Assembly (NCBI GenBank): GCA_021234155.1
Contig: JAJEKV010000100.1
Coordinates: 2,210,116 to 2,274,115, forward strand
Reading direction: 5' to 3'
Origin: Isoetes taiwanensis
Taxonomy: Eukaryota; Streptophyta; Lycopodiopsida; Isoetales; Isoetaceae
Length of the DNA: 64,000 nt
Below, one piece after another: positions 23,336 through 36,109 of this stretch. The translations under genes were made by a program, and so were the position numbers. How positions within the stretch are numbered: position 1 is the first letter of the stretch; each line of letters opens with the position of its first letter. The notes beneath the pieces were generated by a model, which ran no database searches, was not told where the DNA came from, and was given only the letters and a program-made list of their open reading frames with translations.

Positions 23336-23714
23336 CCGATTGCGCCATAGCCACGCCTGCGAAGGAATGGACTGGATGACCGAGCACTTACAGGCACCAG
23401 CCAGTTTTTAGCAGTCACCAGTATATGCTAGGCATATGCCGGCATATACCTGGATATGCCCACATACCCACATAAACGAGGGTTTGCCCCCCTAGGGGCA
23501 ACCCAAAAAGTATTGAGGTGTCAAGGCATTTATAGTGGACATTCTAGGAAGCTTCCCTTTGCTTAATCGCCTTCAAAGGCACATAACTTGCAGTAGAGGG
23601 GTCGGATGAAGGTGGAGCCCACGCCGTTGAATTGCTCTCGACGAGAGCTTTCCAATAAGTGGTGCTTTGGCATTATTTTTCCGCAGTTGGAGCCAACATG
23701 ATCAAATACTAAGA

Positions 23715-24433
23715 ATCTTCTGGGAACCTTTGAGTTTCATGTAATCTATAATAAGTTGAGAGAATCTAGAAGAATCTTTATAGGATCTTAGAGAATCCAA
23801 AGGAATATCATGAGAATCTTAGAGAATCTATGGGAATCTCAAGACAGCATCTTTGAGAATGTAAGGGAATCTTGATAAAATCTTTAAGATCCTAGAGGAA
23901 ACTTGAAGGAATCTTGGGATCAAGGGAAATCTTTATAGAATCTATGGGAACTAGAGGATCTCAAGAGAATCTAAAGGAATCTCAAACGATTCTTTGAAAA
24001 TCTAGGGGAATATTCCTAAAATCTTTGAGAATTTAAAGTAATGATGATGGAATCTTGGAGAATCTTCATAGAATCTTGGAGAATCTATAGGAATCTTGGG
24101 GTATTCTTTTGGAATCCAAGGGAATATAAAGGAATCTTCAGAAAATCTTTAAGAATCTATGAGAATCTAGGAGAATCTTAATAAAATCTAAGGGAATCTA
24201 TGTAGAATCTTAAGAATCTAGGGAATCTTTGTAGAACTTTAAGAATTTTAGAGAATCTTTGAGAATCTAGGAGAAACTAAGAGAATCTTAAGAGAATCTT
24301 TGAGAATCTTTCTGAAATTTTTGAGAATCTAGGGGAATCTTGATGGAATCTTAGAGAATCTAAGAGAATCTTCATAGAATCTTGGGAAATCTAGGGGAAT
24401 ATTCATAGAATCTTGGAGAACCTAGAGGAATCA
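23715..24433. repeat. GAATCT-based minisatellite, about 720 bp
   Basis: Dozens of GAATCT words spaced mostly 9 to 12 bases apart, with connectors such as TTTGA, TAGG, TTAGA and CATA. The spacing is close to one turn of DNA. The array starts and ends without inverted repeats. No known satellite family is recognised. Confidence 0.9.
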
Positions 24434-24899
24434 TGCGTTGTTGTGTGATCATGGTCCCCGCCTAATATCATTCATGGTACAACCACTCATAATGCAACTA
24501 CTCATAGTACAAAAACTTGTATATATATATTTTTTTTTGAGGGTAAGAATGTGTATTAATATATAAAAATTTACATAAAATATCCCCAAATGGGATTGAT
24601 GGAAATAATTATCACCAAACAGATATAACTCATAAGTACCAAAGCTTGCACTAAGATACCACTCCAATCTTCCCTACCCCTGGATTACTATAGGGGAACC
24701 GTCTTCATCCAGGCTTAGATACTATATAGAGTTAGCAACCAATTCCAAGCAACAAGGACTTAGGAGAAAGCCCATCTGCAGACTTTAGGTCCACCATCCT
24801 ACATCCTAGCGTGTGTCGACCAGTCATAAGCCCTTCATCGCATTAATCGCTTAAATCGGATCCCAAATACATTTAAAAATGAATAGAATCCCCTTATAA

Positions 24900-25540
24900 T
24901 CGCCAATTCTATCCAAGTTCTTGTTGTAGTTAGGCCCAAACTTCCTATGGTGAGCCAAGGCCATGAGGGCTACCTCCATATTGAAACTATTTTGAATCCT
25001 TATTACTTAGGCCGTCAATCCTCCAAGAGCTACACCACATCGGTGTTTCCAAATACACCACAATGATATATTGGTTAAAGTGAGCTGAATAATGTCTGCA
25101 CCTAAACTGGCTAGAATGGCCGGCCATGATAGTTGACACGGACAAACCCACCTCCAAAAGTCTCCTATGATCGGACAAAAGAAAAGATGATCCATTGTCT
25201 CGGACGCCCACATCCTAGAGGGGGAGATCATGTTGAACAACACCCTTTGTTCAACAACCATGTCATAGTGTATACTCCTTCTTGTAGGACCCCATCCAAC
25301 GAAAAGAATTGAATTTTTTGGAACATAAGGAGCCCCAAGACTTAGTCAATAGACCCATGGTTTCTGCTTGATCTAATCCCAGCCTGTCTGCAGCCTTTAG
25401 TGGGGATTGTGGCATTAGCAATCCATACAATTTTTTGACTTTATAATCTGCCTCATCCCCACACAACCACCTATCCTCTTCCCCTACAATACCGGAGACC
25501 GTTACTAACATTCACCATAATCTTCCTAAAGACCTTCCTC
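24900..25540 (-). pseudogene. L1-type LINE ORF2 C-terminal fragment (zinc-binding RT domain)
   Basis: The minus strand gives DRWLCGDEADYKVKKLYGLL (about 25460), then KFNSFRWM, and after a frame change ASETMDHLFFCPIIGDFWRW and LWCIWKHRC. This order is the zf-RVT region at the end of plant L1 ORF2, with W and ETxDHLFFxC as anchors. No reverse transcriptase core lies upstream within 400 bp, so it is a short relic. Confidence 0.7.
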
Positions 25541-26178
25541 CACCTTCCCCCAACACTTGGAACCGAGCTTTAAATCTTGTCCAAGTAAACCATCTATCAT
25601 TTTCCCACAATTGCCCAACGACAAATTATCGCAACACGCCATTTAGTAAACACTTCGAGGTGTGTACAAGTGCAAGAGGGAGCGCATCCCTCCCAAATAC
25701 TAGTATTCCAAAGGGTCTAAGTTAGATATTGGGTACAAAAGCACCCGTCCGGACCTTGGCCCTTTTAGTGGCTTGGTCCGCGGGGCTTGAGGTGCTTGAA
25801 GTGCGGGAACGCGATGATCCGTTTTTAGCAAATTGCTTCCGATCGATGACATGGCTATCCGTAAAATCAAATTGATGCGTAATCAATTTGGCGGGGTTGT
25901 TGTGAGATGGCGTGGAGAGTTAATAGGATTTGGCTATGGCGGGGAAGCATGATCCGGTGTTGTACCCACAACGTAATTTTCTTTGTACAACACGGTTTCT
26001 CATTTGACATTATTCTCCGTACAAACACGATTCTAAATGGATCAATTAGCATCGATTTAGATGAAGAAAAAGCGACTTCAAATTTTACGGGAAGGGCGTC
26101 ATGAAGGGCACAGGGGTAAGCGCCTATCCATCACTTACGAAGGGTGGTTTTACACGCGTTCGGAGTTCCTTCTATTTG

Positions 26179-26754
26179 TGTTAGTCCACATTGCCTCCCC
26201 GGTACATGACTATTCATCATCTGACCGGACCAAGTCAAGGCCAAGGATCCACAACCGGTAGCCGGTCGGTCGTCAAAGGCTGTTGAGAAAGCACCAAAGA
26301 CGGAGACCCGCTGGCGTCAACAAGAGCGGCCTTTCGAGACAAGTGGCGACGATCACGCCCCGCTCCACCGTCGGCGTGATTCGAGGTTTTCAAGAGCCAC
26401 GCCCATTCCACCAAATCAGGCCTCCTTCGAGTTGGCACCGAAATCGATCCGAGTGTCTATATTGGGCCAAAGGCCATTGTACTATATATATGAGTAGAGC
26501 TAGCACATGAGTTTTAGATGAGTTTTGAGTCTTGTCTCCGATTCGGTTTTTCTCGATTGCGAGAGCTCATGTATCCTCATTGACATCAAGGAAGCTTATT
26601 ATTGTGATCTCATTGTTTTGTTGTTTTCTCTTCTCTTTTTCTTGTTCTTTTCTTGCAAATCCGCGTGACATAGCTCCCGGATTCTCTGTTAGATCCAAGG
26701 GTCCTCCTGGGAGGGTCATCTTGCGAGGAGTTCCCGAACCCGAGACCCCAAACA
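26179..26754 (-). repeat. LTR copy 1 (outer, 3' LTR on the minus strand)
   Basis: Runs from TGTTAGTCC to ACCCCAAACA on the plus strand. It contains the TATATATGAG box, the CTTATTATTGTGATCTCATT stretch and a CT-rich block shared by all four copies. A purine tract (on the minus strand GGAAAGAAAAGAAAGATC) lies just inside the element, as expected near a 3' LTR, but not directly at its edge. Confidence 0.8.
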
Positions 26755-26999
26755 CCGCCGCAGCCTGCCGGGTCTGATCTTTCTTTTCTTTCCATCATGT
26801 ACGCTTTCGAGGTTTCACTCACGAAGAACTTCTGCCAAAGCGGCGGCTGCTGGAGCGCCATCAACACGCCAGGGCTGTTTGGGATATGTATGATTCTGCT
26901 TATGACATTGAGGGTGGTCGATCCGCTCCACGAGCTCGATCGGCACCTCCTACCCTCGTGCTCATTCTCGGCGGGATCTCCCCACGTATTATCGTCATT

Positions 27000-27990
27000 G
27001 CTCACAACCTTAATCTCCACAACATACCCCTGTTCAGCCACGCCTCACTATTTCCGGACTCGGCCCGGCACCTATATCAATATTCCTTCGGGCCCACACC
27101 TCTTAGTCACAACCTTCTTCACCTCCTGGCCGGAATGGGCTACCATCATGTCACCTTTGGCCCTTCCCGCGTTCATGGCATTCCAACTTCTCCATCCTTT
27201 CGACCGCGCTCTTTCTTGTTTACCAAACCCGCCGATCTCAAGCCTAATGAGGATGGCTCCCAAGGCCCTTCCCCACCGGATGTTACTTTTTATGGACCAC
27301 GGGGGTTTTCAGCCCCACCACCTTGCACTCAATCTCGGGCGGTTCCACCTCTCTATGCTTACGCATATCCTCAACCCAATCCACAAGTCTATGCTCAAGT
27401 TCGCCTTCATCCCCCACTCATAATTTGAAGTGACTTATCCCACTTTGGCTTAACACTAAAGGCAAACCTACGGATCAAAGTGCCCGGCACACATGGAGAA
27501 TTTGAAGCTTTGGCCATTACGAATGGTCATGCTCAGCCCCAAATTTCATATATTTTTAGAACGCGCTCGGAGGCGCCCCTCATCCCGATGGTTAATGGCC
27601 AACAAAAGTCAACTTTGGAAAGCGAGTTGGCAAGAAATGAAACCGCCTTTCTATCTCATTATGGCACCAATGGACGATGATCGGTTACTCCTCAAGCAAC
27701 TCAATGACCTTCAACAAGAGCCCAGAGTCAGCCGGGGGATTTTGCGGGCCGAATCTTCACATTCTCACAATGAAACTCCGGGTACCCCGCATAAAGCCCG
27801 GATCCTCGTCCGGTTTTACTGCAGGGCCTTCCTCACCATTCGACTCGCCGATGAATACTGCGTCCCAAATCTCAGGAGGGCCATTGAATTGGTCAATCAC
27901 TTTCGGTCAATGTTTCTTCTCGGGTGTTGCTCTCGGGAACTCCCTTTCATGCCCCGTCATGGTTCCCCGAAACCGTTGACCTCGGCAAAA
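27000..27990 (-). pseudogene. Second decayed coding stretch of the LTR element
   Basis: The minus strand gives VIDQFNGPPEIWDAVFIGES and DPGFMRGTRSFIVRM (about 27770-27900) with frame breaks before and after. Unidentified. Open frames of 180 to 214 codons on the plus strand in the same place are proline- and histidine-rich and look like antisense shadows. Confidence 0.35.
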
Positions 27991-28218
27991 GCAAATCCAC
28001 AAAGAGCTCACATCCTGGTCGCAGTTTTCGTGAGAGGATCACCACACCACCCTCAATGTCATAAAAGCGAAGTCATACATATCCCAAACAGCCTCGCGTC
28101 ATTGATGGCGCCTCCGGGGAAGCCGGCCGCTTGGTAGAGAAGTTCTTCAGGAGTGAAACCTCGAAAGCGCATATGATGGAAAGAAAAGAAAGATCGTACT
28201 CCGCAAATGCGGCGAAAG

Positions 28219-28790
28219 TGTTTGGGGTCCGGGTTCGAACTCACGCAAGACAGCCCTGTGAGGACCCTTGATCTAACAAGAGAATCCGGGAGCTATGTCA
28301 CGGATTTGCAAAGAAAAGAACAAGAAAAAAGAGAAGAGAAAACAACAAGAACAATGAGATCACAATAATAAGCTTCCTTGATGTCAATGAGGATACATGA
28401 GCTCTCGTAATCGAGAGAAAACTGAATCGAGACAAGACTCAAAACTCATCTAAAAACTCATGTGCTAGCTCTACTCATATATATAGTGTAAATGGCCTTT
28501 GGCCCAATATAGACACTCGACCCGATTTCGGTGCCGACTCGAAGGAGGCCTGATTTGCAGAATGCATGGGTGCCTCTGAAAAGCCCGAACACGCCGACCG
28601 ACGCTTGGTGGTGACGGGCCGCCACTTGTCCGAAAGCGCCTCTTGTTGACGCCAGCGTGGTCTTTGTCCGTCCGCCGGTCTTCACGAGCCTTTGACGACT
28701 CAGCGACCCACACTGGTTGTGGATCCTTGGCCTTGACTTGGTCCGTCGAGGAGCATGAATAGTCCCTATACCAGAGGCACAGGACTAACA
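28219..28790 (+). repeat. LTR copy 2 (inner, inverted)
   Basis: Inverted relative to copy 1. About 230 bp of internal sequence before it (27990-28218) matches 26755-26990 in inverted orientation, including the purine tract. It ends with GACTAACA immediately against LTR copy 3. Confidence 0.8.
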
Positions 28791-29345
28791 CTTGGGTCTG
28801 GTTTGGAACTCCCGCAGGCGGCCCTCCGTGGAGGGACCCGCTTGATCTAACAGAGAACTGGGAGCTATGTCACGGGATTTGCAAGAAAGAACAAGAAAAA
28901 GAGAAGAGAAAACAACAAGAACAATGAGATCACAATAATAAGCTTCCTTGATGTCAATGAGGATACATGAGCTCATAATCGAGAGAAAACTGAATCCCAA
29001 GACTCAAAACTCATCTAAAAACTCATGTGCTAGCTCTACTCATATATATAGTACAATGGCCTTTGGCCCAATATAGACACTCGACTTGATTGCGTGCCGA
29101 CTCGAAGGAGGCCCGATTTTGCAGGAATGGGCATTGCCTCTTGAAAAGCCTCGAACACGACGCTGCAGGACGGGTCATTACTTGTCCCGCCTCTTTGTTG
29201 ACGCCAGTGGTCTTTGTCTCAAGGGGTCTAATTGGTCTTCTCAAGAGCCTTTGACGACCCAGACCCCCTGGTTGTGGATCCTTGGCCTTGACTTGGATCC
29301 GTCAGATGCATGAATAGTCCCTGCACGGGAGGCATGTGACTAACA
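28791..29345 (+). repeat. LTR copy 3 (inner, inverted, abutting copy 2)
   Basis: Same direction as copy 2. Its first bases (CTTGGGTCTGG) look like the normal start TGTTTGGGGTCTCGG with two or three bases lost. About 250 bp after it (29346-29590) matches the leader next to LTR copy 4 in inverted orientation. Confidence 0.8.
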
Positions 29346-29599
29346 CTTCCACCAAATGACACCGAGGAAGAAAAGGAGGAAGCGCTTGGATGGCGGGAAG
29401 CCCGGCAGATAGCAGAAAATGTTCCTCACGGGGAATGAGGGCGGCCCATTGTGATAATTGCCAATGAGGTCTTGGCGTGTCCAAGAGCATCGAGTGTTAA
29501 GCCCAAAGGGCGTGATCCGCATCATCATGAGAAATTTAGATCGCACCATGTCTTCCAGGCAGCATGTGCCCGGGCGAACAAACCGGGCATTCCATGAGA

Positions 29600-32330
29600 A
29601 GGCACTGGAGACCAAAGCACCGACGGCGCATTCGATTGCAGTGAAAAGATTGACGCCGCCGATTTAAAGAGCTGACAGATACATTTGAGAGCAGTACGTA
29701 AAACCAGCTTGACGGCAATCAAGGGTCCGGGAGGTGGCGATTTCGCAAGAAGGTATCAAGGCCATGAAGAGCATCAAGAGTTGCCAAACCACGCCATTAG
29801 CAATATAGAGCCAATTCTCGTGAGTGTCCAAGGTGGCATTATCCTCCCAATTGAGCCGCTCGACAAATCGGGATCCCACCGAGATCCGGCGAGATTTGAG
29901 GCGAGTCGCACTCCTGGGTGGCCATCCATGACCTTCGGCCCAAAGGAAGACGCCAGAAGAGAGGAACCGTGGGCGGGAGGGACTCCTAAGGAAGCATATG
30001 GAGAAGGAAGCATGCCTGCAGGCGTGGGTTCAGCGAGCCATGTCCCTAATTCTCGAACAAGATTACGATCAAGAGCACGACACCAATGGTCCCACCAAGT
30101 AGAGAGTAATTGATAGACGTGGAGGATTTACCCAACCCGTTGGGATGGTCTTGCTTTCCGTAAGGCCACGTGGTTGATTGTAGCCTCCCAAGTCGTTGAT
30201 ATAAATTTGGGCAAACTCAAGATCGTCGGGATGCGCCAAATTTTTGTTTACCTGCTCCAATGTTTCACCCTTGCCACAGAGGTAAGTCTTGAGCAAGTTC
30301 GTGCATGTACTCTGCTCGAAAGTTTGAGACTGAAAGGGGATCCTTGAAATATGGGTTGGTTGGTGATAACAACCAAGCAAAGCATTGAGTTGCCTCTAAA
30401 AACACAATGGGCCTCATCTCGAATTTATCATGGAGATCCGCCCGGTAGAAGTCATGAAAACATAAGCCATTGGTGAACAACGGAAAATGACCAAGTCGAG
30501 GTCTTCATAATTGAGCCGATCAAAGATTAAGAGTGCACAAAATAAACCCTTGTCTTCTGGCAGAAAGATCCGGCCAGATCCGGCGGAAAATCCGCGCACT
30601 TTGAGTGGTACGTTGATGAACATTGCCATTGGCCGCCGCACTCACTTCAAAAGGAAAAGGTGCCGCCGGGCCACCACATAGTCAAGATAGGTTTGGAAGG
30701 AGTAGAGAAGTCCACAGGGGATGTTGGTAGCAATGTCAATATATCCCTCCCCGCTTGTTTTGGGCTTCTTCAAACATTGAACCGCTATCGGAGCCGATGT
30801 TCCGTGTCACGGATCCGGTTCTCCTTTTCTAATAAAAGACGTGGCCCATCACGGACCCGTTTAATAGGAAGCGGGCATGTGAAGAGGATTGCCCCGGAGT
30901 TTGGAATCGAAGCGTGGCAATCTCAGATCATCGATGACCTTCGCTTCGAGCCTCCGGTCGATCCCGGATGGACGTTAGGCGATTGGTCAGCGTGGAAAGC
31001 CGAGCTTTGAGGGAGGTGAGTCTAGCATCACGCCGGTAAGGTCATGAACGAGTGGCGGTAATTGTGAGAAAGTTTCGTGTACAAGGTGTCTAGCAGCAAT
31101 GTCTTTCTCCTTGTCACCCGGGAGGGTATCTTTTGTCTTGTTCTGCCCAACAAGTCCCCGAATTGTGGTTTGGGCTGAGCCCGCTGATCTTCAAGCGATG
31201 GTCTGATCCCCGACCATTTTTGAGATCTACACGGCCTGTAATAGAGCCGCGTGCTTTTCTTGAAGTTTGGCCTCAAAGTTTGAACTTGTGCGAATGCGGC
31301 TTGAAGGTCTCTTGAGCGGCCGGATCGAAAGCCTCGGGGGCGGCTTGAACACCATTCATGAAGGCGTCATGTGATGGATGCTTGTAATCAGGCGGCCAAT
31401 GTGAACATCCTACGGAATTGGTGAAATGGGCGGGGATTTGGAGGTGCAGGGCCTGTATATCCCCTTGTCCGAGATTGTTGGGGAGACATGGCCGGAAGTG
31501 GAAGGCGGCTTCGGTGGAGGAAGAGGAGACAGCGACATGCATGGTCCGGTTTTTGAACATGACCAGGGAAGTCCGGGCGTGAAGGTACGTACTGTTGGTT
31601 TTGACGCCGGAATCGCAGACGGCCCCTGGCGAGTGGAGGCATGAGAAGTGGAAGGGGTCTCGAATCAGGGAAGATAATGACGGATGAGTGCCCGGAGATG
31701 GCCACCCACCGAGGCTTCATGTCCGGAGGGGGCAGCCCAATGCGGCCGACTTCATGAAGGAGGTAGAATAACATCCGGGGCCAATCAATATGGAGATTGG
31801 GAGCTGATGGCGCGATCACCATATTATAGAATGGCTTATTGATATGGGTGTTCTTGATAGAATACCCAAGCAATTTGCGCCACAGAAACTTCACAAAAGT
31901 GTCATGTGACTTTGCAATATTGGTGAGGCGATGCTGGTTTGCTTGATAAGAAGGAGCACCGAACTGAGTGACGTCCATGTCCCGTAGCCCAAGATATAGA
32001 AGGTTTTTCAAAGGAATGCATTAACCTCTCCCGGAAATCAAAAAATTTTGGAAGTAAAATGGTGGTGCCATCAACCAGTAGCAAAGGCATTAGGTTTGTT
32101 GGCGATGTGGCGATGAGCGCTTCAATTGCTCGGTTGGGGCCGAGAGCTCCATTTCGCGAGAGTGGTGCCGGAAATTTGTTGGGGAGACTATTTGTTGGGG
32201 TTTCTTTCCTGCGAAACAGGAAGACATGGTGCGATCTAAATTTCTCGTGATCTGAATCCACGCCCTTGGGCTTAACACTCTGATGCTCTCGAACCGCCAA
32301 AGACCTCATTGGCAATTATCACAATGGCGC
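29600..32330 (-). pseudogene. Decayed long ORF of the LTR element, possibly Gag
   Basis: Coherent protein sequence continues on the minus strand across several frames. Landmarks are EHQSVKPKGVDSDHEKFRSH (about 32270), LLVDGTTILLPKFFDFRERL, then LGLRDMDVTQFGAPSYQANQ and NIAKSHDTFVKFLWRKLLGY (about 31900), a proline- and arginine-rich part, FSAGSGRIFLPEDKGLFCAL (about 30580), FVERLNWEDNATLDTHENW (about 29860), and an end near 29665. Total coding potential would be around 700 to 900 residues. No CCHC knuckle, protease or polymerase motif is seen. Position after the 5' LTR suggests a Gag-like product; a captured host gene is the alternative. Several frameshifts make it non-functional. Confidence 0.5.
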
Positions 32331-32433
32331 CCGCCCTCATTCCCGTGAGGGCATTTTCACAACTTCTTTGGCTTCCGCCATCCGGGCTGCTTCCTCCTTT
32401 TTCTTCACTCACGAGAGTGTCGTTTGGTGGGGG

Positions 32434-32990
32434 TGTTAGTCACGTACCCTCTGATGCGGGACTATTCATCTCTGACGGACCAAGTCAAAGGCCAAAGGAT
32501 CCACAACGGTGGTCGATCGTCAAAGAGCTCGAGTCCAAGCGGACCGCGGCGGAGATAAAGGCCACCGGCGTCCAACAAAATGGCGGACAAATTGCCGGCG
32601 AATCAACAGCGTCGGCGTCAGCGTGATTCGAGGCTTTCAAGAGACACGCCCGGCATTCTACCAAAATCGGGCCTCCTTTGAAGTCGACAACGCATCGTCG
32701 AAGTGTCTATATTGGGCCAAAGGCCATTGTACTATATATATGAGTAGAGCTAGCACATGAGTTTTTAGATGAGTTTTGAGTCTTGTCTCGATTCGTTTTC
32801 TCTCGATTCGCGAGAGCTCATGTATCTTCATTGACATCAAGGAAGCTTATTATTGTGATCTCATTGTTCTTGTTGTTTTCTCTTCTCTTTTTTCTTGTTC
32901 TTTCTTACAAATCAGCGTGACATAGCTCAAGTTCTCTGGTAGATCAAGGGTCCTCCCGCAGGAGGAGCTGTCTTGCGAGGAGTTCCCGTC
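32434..32990 (-). repeat. LTR copy 4 (outer, 5' LTR on the minus strand)
   Basis: The inner end is TGTTAGTCACG on the plus strand. The outer end departs from the others after GGAGTTCCCG, so about 20 terminal bases are missing or changed. The leader next to it (CCACCAAACGACAC) is repeated in inverted form after LTR copy 3. No standard initiator-Met tRNA primer site was found. Confidence 0.75.
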
Positions 32991-32999
32991 TCTTTGATT

Positions 33000-35900
33000 T
33001 GAGCTTCAAGTTTGTTGTATCGGACATAGCACACTCGGCGCTTCAACTCGATCCTTCCGGGAATAATTTTTTTTTCAAAATGGCCAATTTGCTTGTTTTG
33101 CTTTGCTTGTCTATTGAATTTTTCTTTTTTTTCTTTCACTTCTTTTGCGGGATAGAGTTTGAGTTTGCAAATCGGGGGTCTCAACAACTTCGTCCGTTGC
33201 GAAAATGTTTGAAGAAGTCTGATGTCTCGGTTTCGAACTTCTTGCAAGTCACGGAAGACTCCATTGGTGAAAGGAAAGGTTTATGTGAAGGAGGTGAGGT
33301 TTTTTGCTTTCGGGATATATCGGTATGGCTTGACAAACAATGAAATAAGAACATGCTTTGCCGTGAGTATTTGCATGGTCTAACACCATGAAGCCTTTCC
33401 TAACCCTAAGAACTATGAGGTAAACTAGTCTGCATTTATCATCACATCCATTTAAATCTTCATAGGTAAAGAAAGGAAAAGGAGAGTCACAGACAGTTTG
33501 AAGTGAACATACAAAAACATCATGACACACATAAAAGCAAAACTTGGAAGGAAGAGAACAAACCGGAAGGAGGCCTTTATTTTGTTAAAAAGGGGCATCG
33601 GACTTGATAACATCTCAAATCTGAGAAAAATCAAGTCAAAGAGAAGTGCCGGAAGGGTTGAATGAACCATCTGTTGAGAAGGACATCATCCGAACTTTTT
33701 GAGGGAGGAAGAGACACTAAAAAGTCGCTCGAACAAACCTTGAAGAAATGCAACCCAAAGATTTGGCGGGAACTTAAAATGTAAGATTGAAGATCCCCGA
33801 GGAAGACATTGGAAATTATCAAAAAAAAATGTCTATTTGGCATTGGAGGGCCAAAAAGTGTCGCTTTTGGCAAAGAAAGTGCTAGAACAAGAACCCAGGA
33901 TGAAGGTTGGCATGGATGAGTACAACTTTCCAACGCTCACCACTTGAGGAAAGTTGCAAGGTATGTGGCTTATTGTTTGCACAAGATTATGAATGCATGT
34001 AAAGTTGTCTTGTGGTCACATTTACCGCTTTATTTTGCTTCAATGTTGTCTTTGGACTCTATGCCTTGTGTCTTTGCCGCCGAATCCCGATGTCCCAAAA
34101 GCATTTTGACAGTAATTGGGATACAAAGAAAATTGGAAACGGGATAATATAAAGCGCAAGTGATGAAGAGAATGAAAAAGAGTGAAAAGGAAAATAGTGA
34201 CGAAGAAGAAACGGTGACAAGCTGAAAATAATAGGTAAAAGAGGTATTCTCGTTTGGAAGCAAGCAATTTAATTCTTTTGTTCACAGCCAAAGAGCAATT
34301 TTGTACCGACAGAAACAAAAAGAAGGATAACTTCGAAGTCAAAAAAAAAAAAGGTTATAAAGAAACAAGGTATGTCCGCTTGTTATTTGTTCATTACTTT
34401 GGATATTTTAGAATTATATAAAGTAATTTGTTATTTGGTTTTTTGAAGGTGAAGAGTTTTATGATGTTGACAAGCATAGTCCTCAAAACCGGCAATACTT
34501 GTCAAAGGAAACTACACCAATTACATCACCTACTAAATCTCCTTTCAAAGGTTGCTTGACATTTTGTTTGGTTATGTAACCGCTTATGTTCGGTGTTTGT
34601 GTTGTTGTTTATTTTACAATGTTCATGCGGTTCAGTTTTTTCAAGATGCCTCGCAAAAAATTCTTTCTTGACGTGTGAAGACACTTCACCCATCAAAAGG
34701 ATATCTTTGAAGATGTGGAAGCAGTCCTGATATTGCTTCTCCAACCACTTTGGCGGATGCATGGATGGAGGTGTGGGAAGAAGCAACATCAAAAGTCTTT
34801 CCATGCGGTAGAAAACTCAAGCATGGGGGAGGGTCCGGCAGGGTCCTAGAACTTCTTTGCAAGGGGCAAAGGTCGGTGATGACAATGACAAAGAAAATGA
34901 AGAAGAGAAGGAAAAGAAAAGCAAGGTTCAGCGGCAAGTGAGCTATTACATTTTTTAGTGGTTAAATTTCAGTGTCTCATATGTTGGATTCCACATGGCT
35001 TATATTTCTGTGACTTGCTTATTCGTATAAGAACTAATGGCTGCAATTTGTTCATAAGTTCATTCTAACACAAGGCACCTTTCCCTTCCAAAGTACTAAT
35101 GAATGTTGTTAAGCATTAGTGCTCATTGAATTATCATTATCTCCATTCTGCTATTTTATGGTCTATATTCCATTCAATTATGTGGTCAGTCTTTCCTGTC
35201 ACAGAAAGTGTTGGATTGTAGCATAGTATCCTGCATCACAAGCAGGATCTAAATCAATAATTTCGTCAAAGCATCACTTTTGGCTCCTTATTATTATTCT
35301 CAAGTCTTATTTGTCAAGGCATCTCATAATATTTGAAGGATATGAATTATTCGCTCATGCATATACCTATTCCATCCAAAAGTGCTCAAAAATATCACTT
35401 TGGGCAGCCTATGCTTGCTGAAATGCATTCTGTCCATAATAGAAGATTTTGAAATTCTGTTCAAAGAATAGGACCTAGAAGCCTTTTCCAGCCATGCCAG
35501 AAGGGAAAAGAGTGTATGATTGTGCCCATTTGGAAAGCTTGCTCTTGGTGGGCTCTTTTGGTGGTGGAAAAGATGGATGCTCTGCATATGTTTTAACACT
35601 AAAACTTCAAGAAATGATGCAGGTCAGTGGATTAACCTTAGCTTTGATAAAGATTTCTCAAGGATGATCTAAGTTGCTGATACATTCCCTCGATTAATGT
35701 AGTTGTTGAATATCTATGGCTAAGTACTACGTGAAAAGAAGGGATTAAATATAGACATGCTTAAATCATTGCTACCATTCTCATTACAAAATAGAGAACA
35801 ACAAACATGTAAAACGAATCCAAAACAATGCTTGAGAAACTATATCCCAACGAATGATATGATGGACCTGTTCTAAAACAACATTTATGAGACTATAAAT

Positions 35901-36100
35901 CCCAACAGATTATATGATAGAAACCTGTGGTGTTTGAGTAAAGTGAAAGCTTGACTGTGTTCAAGTGCAAGCAATTGATGGAAGCTAGCAGTAAACAAAA
36001 GCGAGTTCATTGATTCCCCCCATTCAAGTACTTTCGGAAGACGTTAACGTTATTCTTAGTATAAGTTTTTTGAGATGCCCAAAGAGTTAGACAAACGATA
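33000..36100. other. Unassigned region with possible exon-like pieces
   Basis: Mostly AT-rich. On the plus strand, 34449-34550 reads GEEFYDVDKHSPQNRQYL and SPTKSPFKG after a possible acceptor (TTTTTTGAAG). The region 34680-34930 gives EDTSPIKRISLKMWKQS, then DAWMEVWEEATSKVF and a lysine-rich end, in more than one frame. These pieces look like fragments of a low-complexity charged protein but match no family I know. No complete gene can be supported. Confidence 0.35.
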
Positions 36101-36109
36101 ATGGAGATC

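Larger units (their letters stand above)
26179..32990 (-). mobile_element. Non-autonomous LTR retrotransposon with an inverted double-LTR inside
   Basis: Four copies of a 555-576 bp LTR lie at 26179-26754, 28219-28790, 28791-29345 and 32434-32990, with TG/CA type ends (TGTTTGG...CTAACA). Taking the outer LTRs as one minus-strand element, its 5' LTR is at 32.4-33.0 kb and its 3' LTR at 26.2 kb. Coding-like sequence reads on the minus strand away from the 5' LTR. No reverse transcriptase, integrase or protease motif is visible, so it depends on other elements. The region 27.99-29.59 kb repeats the two element ends in inverted order and orientation. LTR direction was chosen from the coding frames; the LTR ends alone allow either direction. 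Confidence 0.7.

Noticed and set aside
26797-27428. Open frames of 208 and 180 codons on the plus strand
   Set aside because: They overlap each other, are proline- and histidine-rich with no domain, and lie antisense to coherent minus-strand coding text of the LTR element.
27493-28137. 214-codon plus-strand frame
   Set aside because: Crosses the border of the inverted LTR-end segment and so cannot be one original gene; antisense to better-supported sequence.
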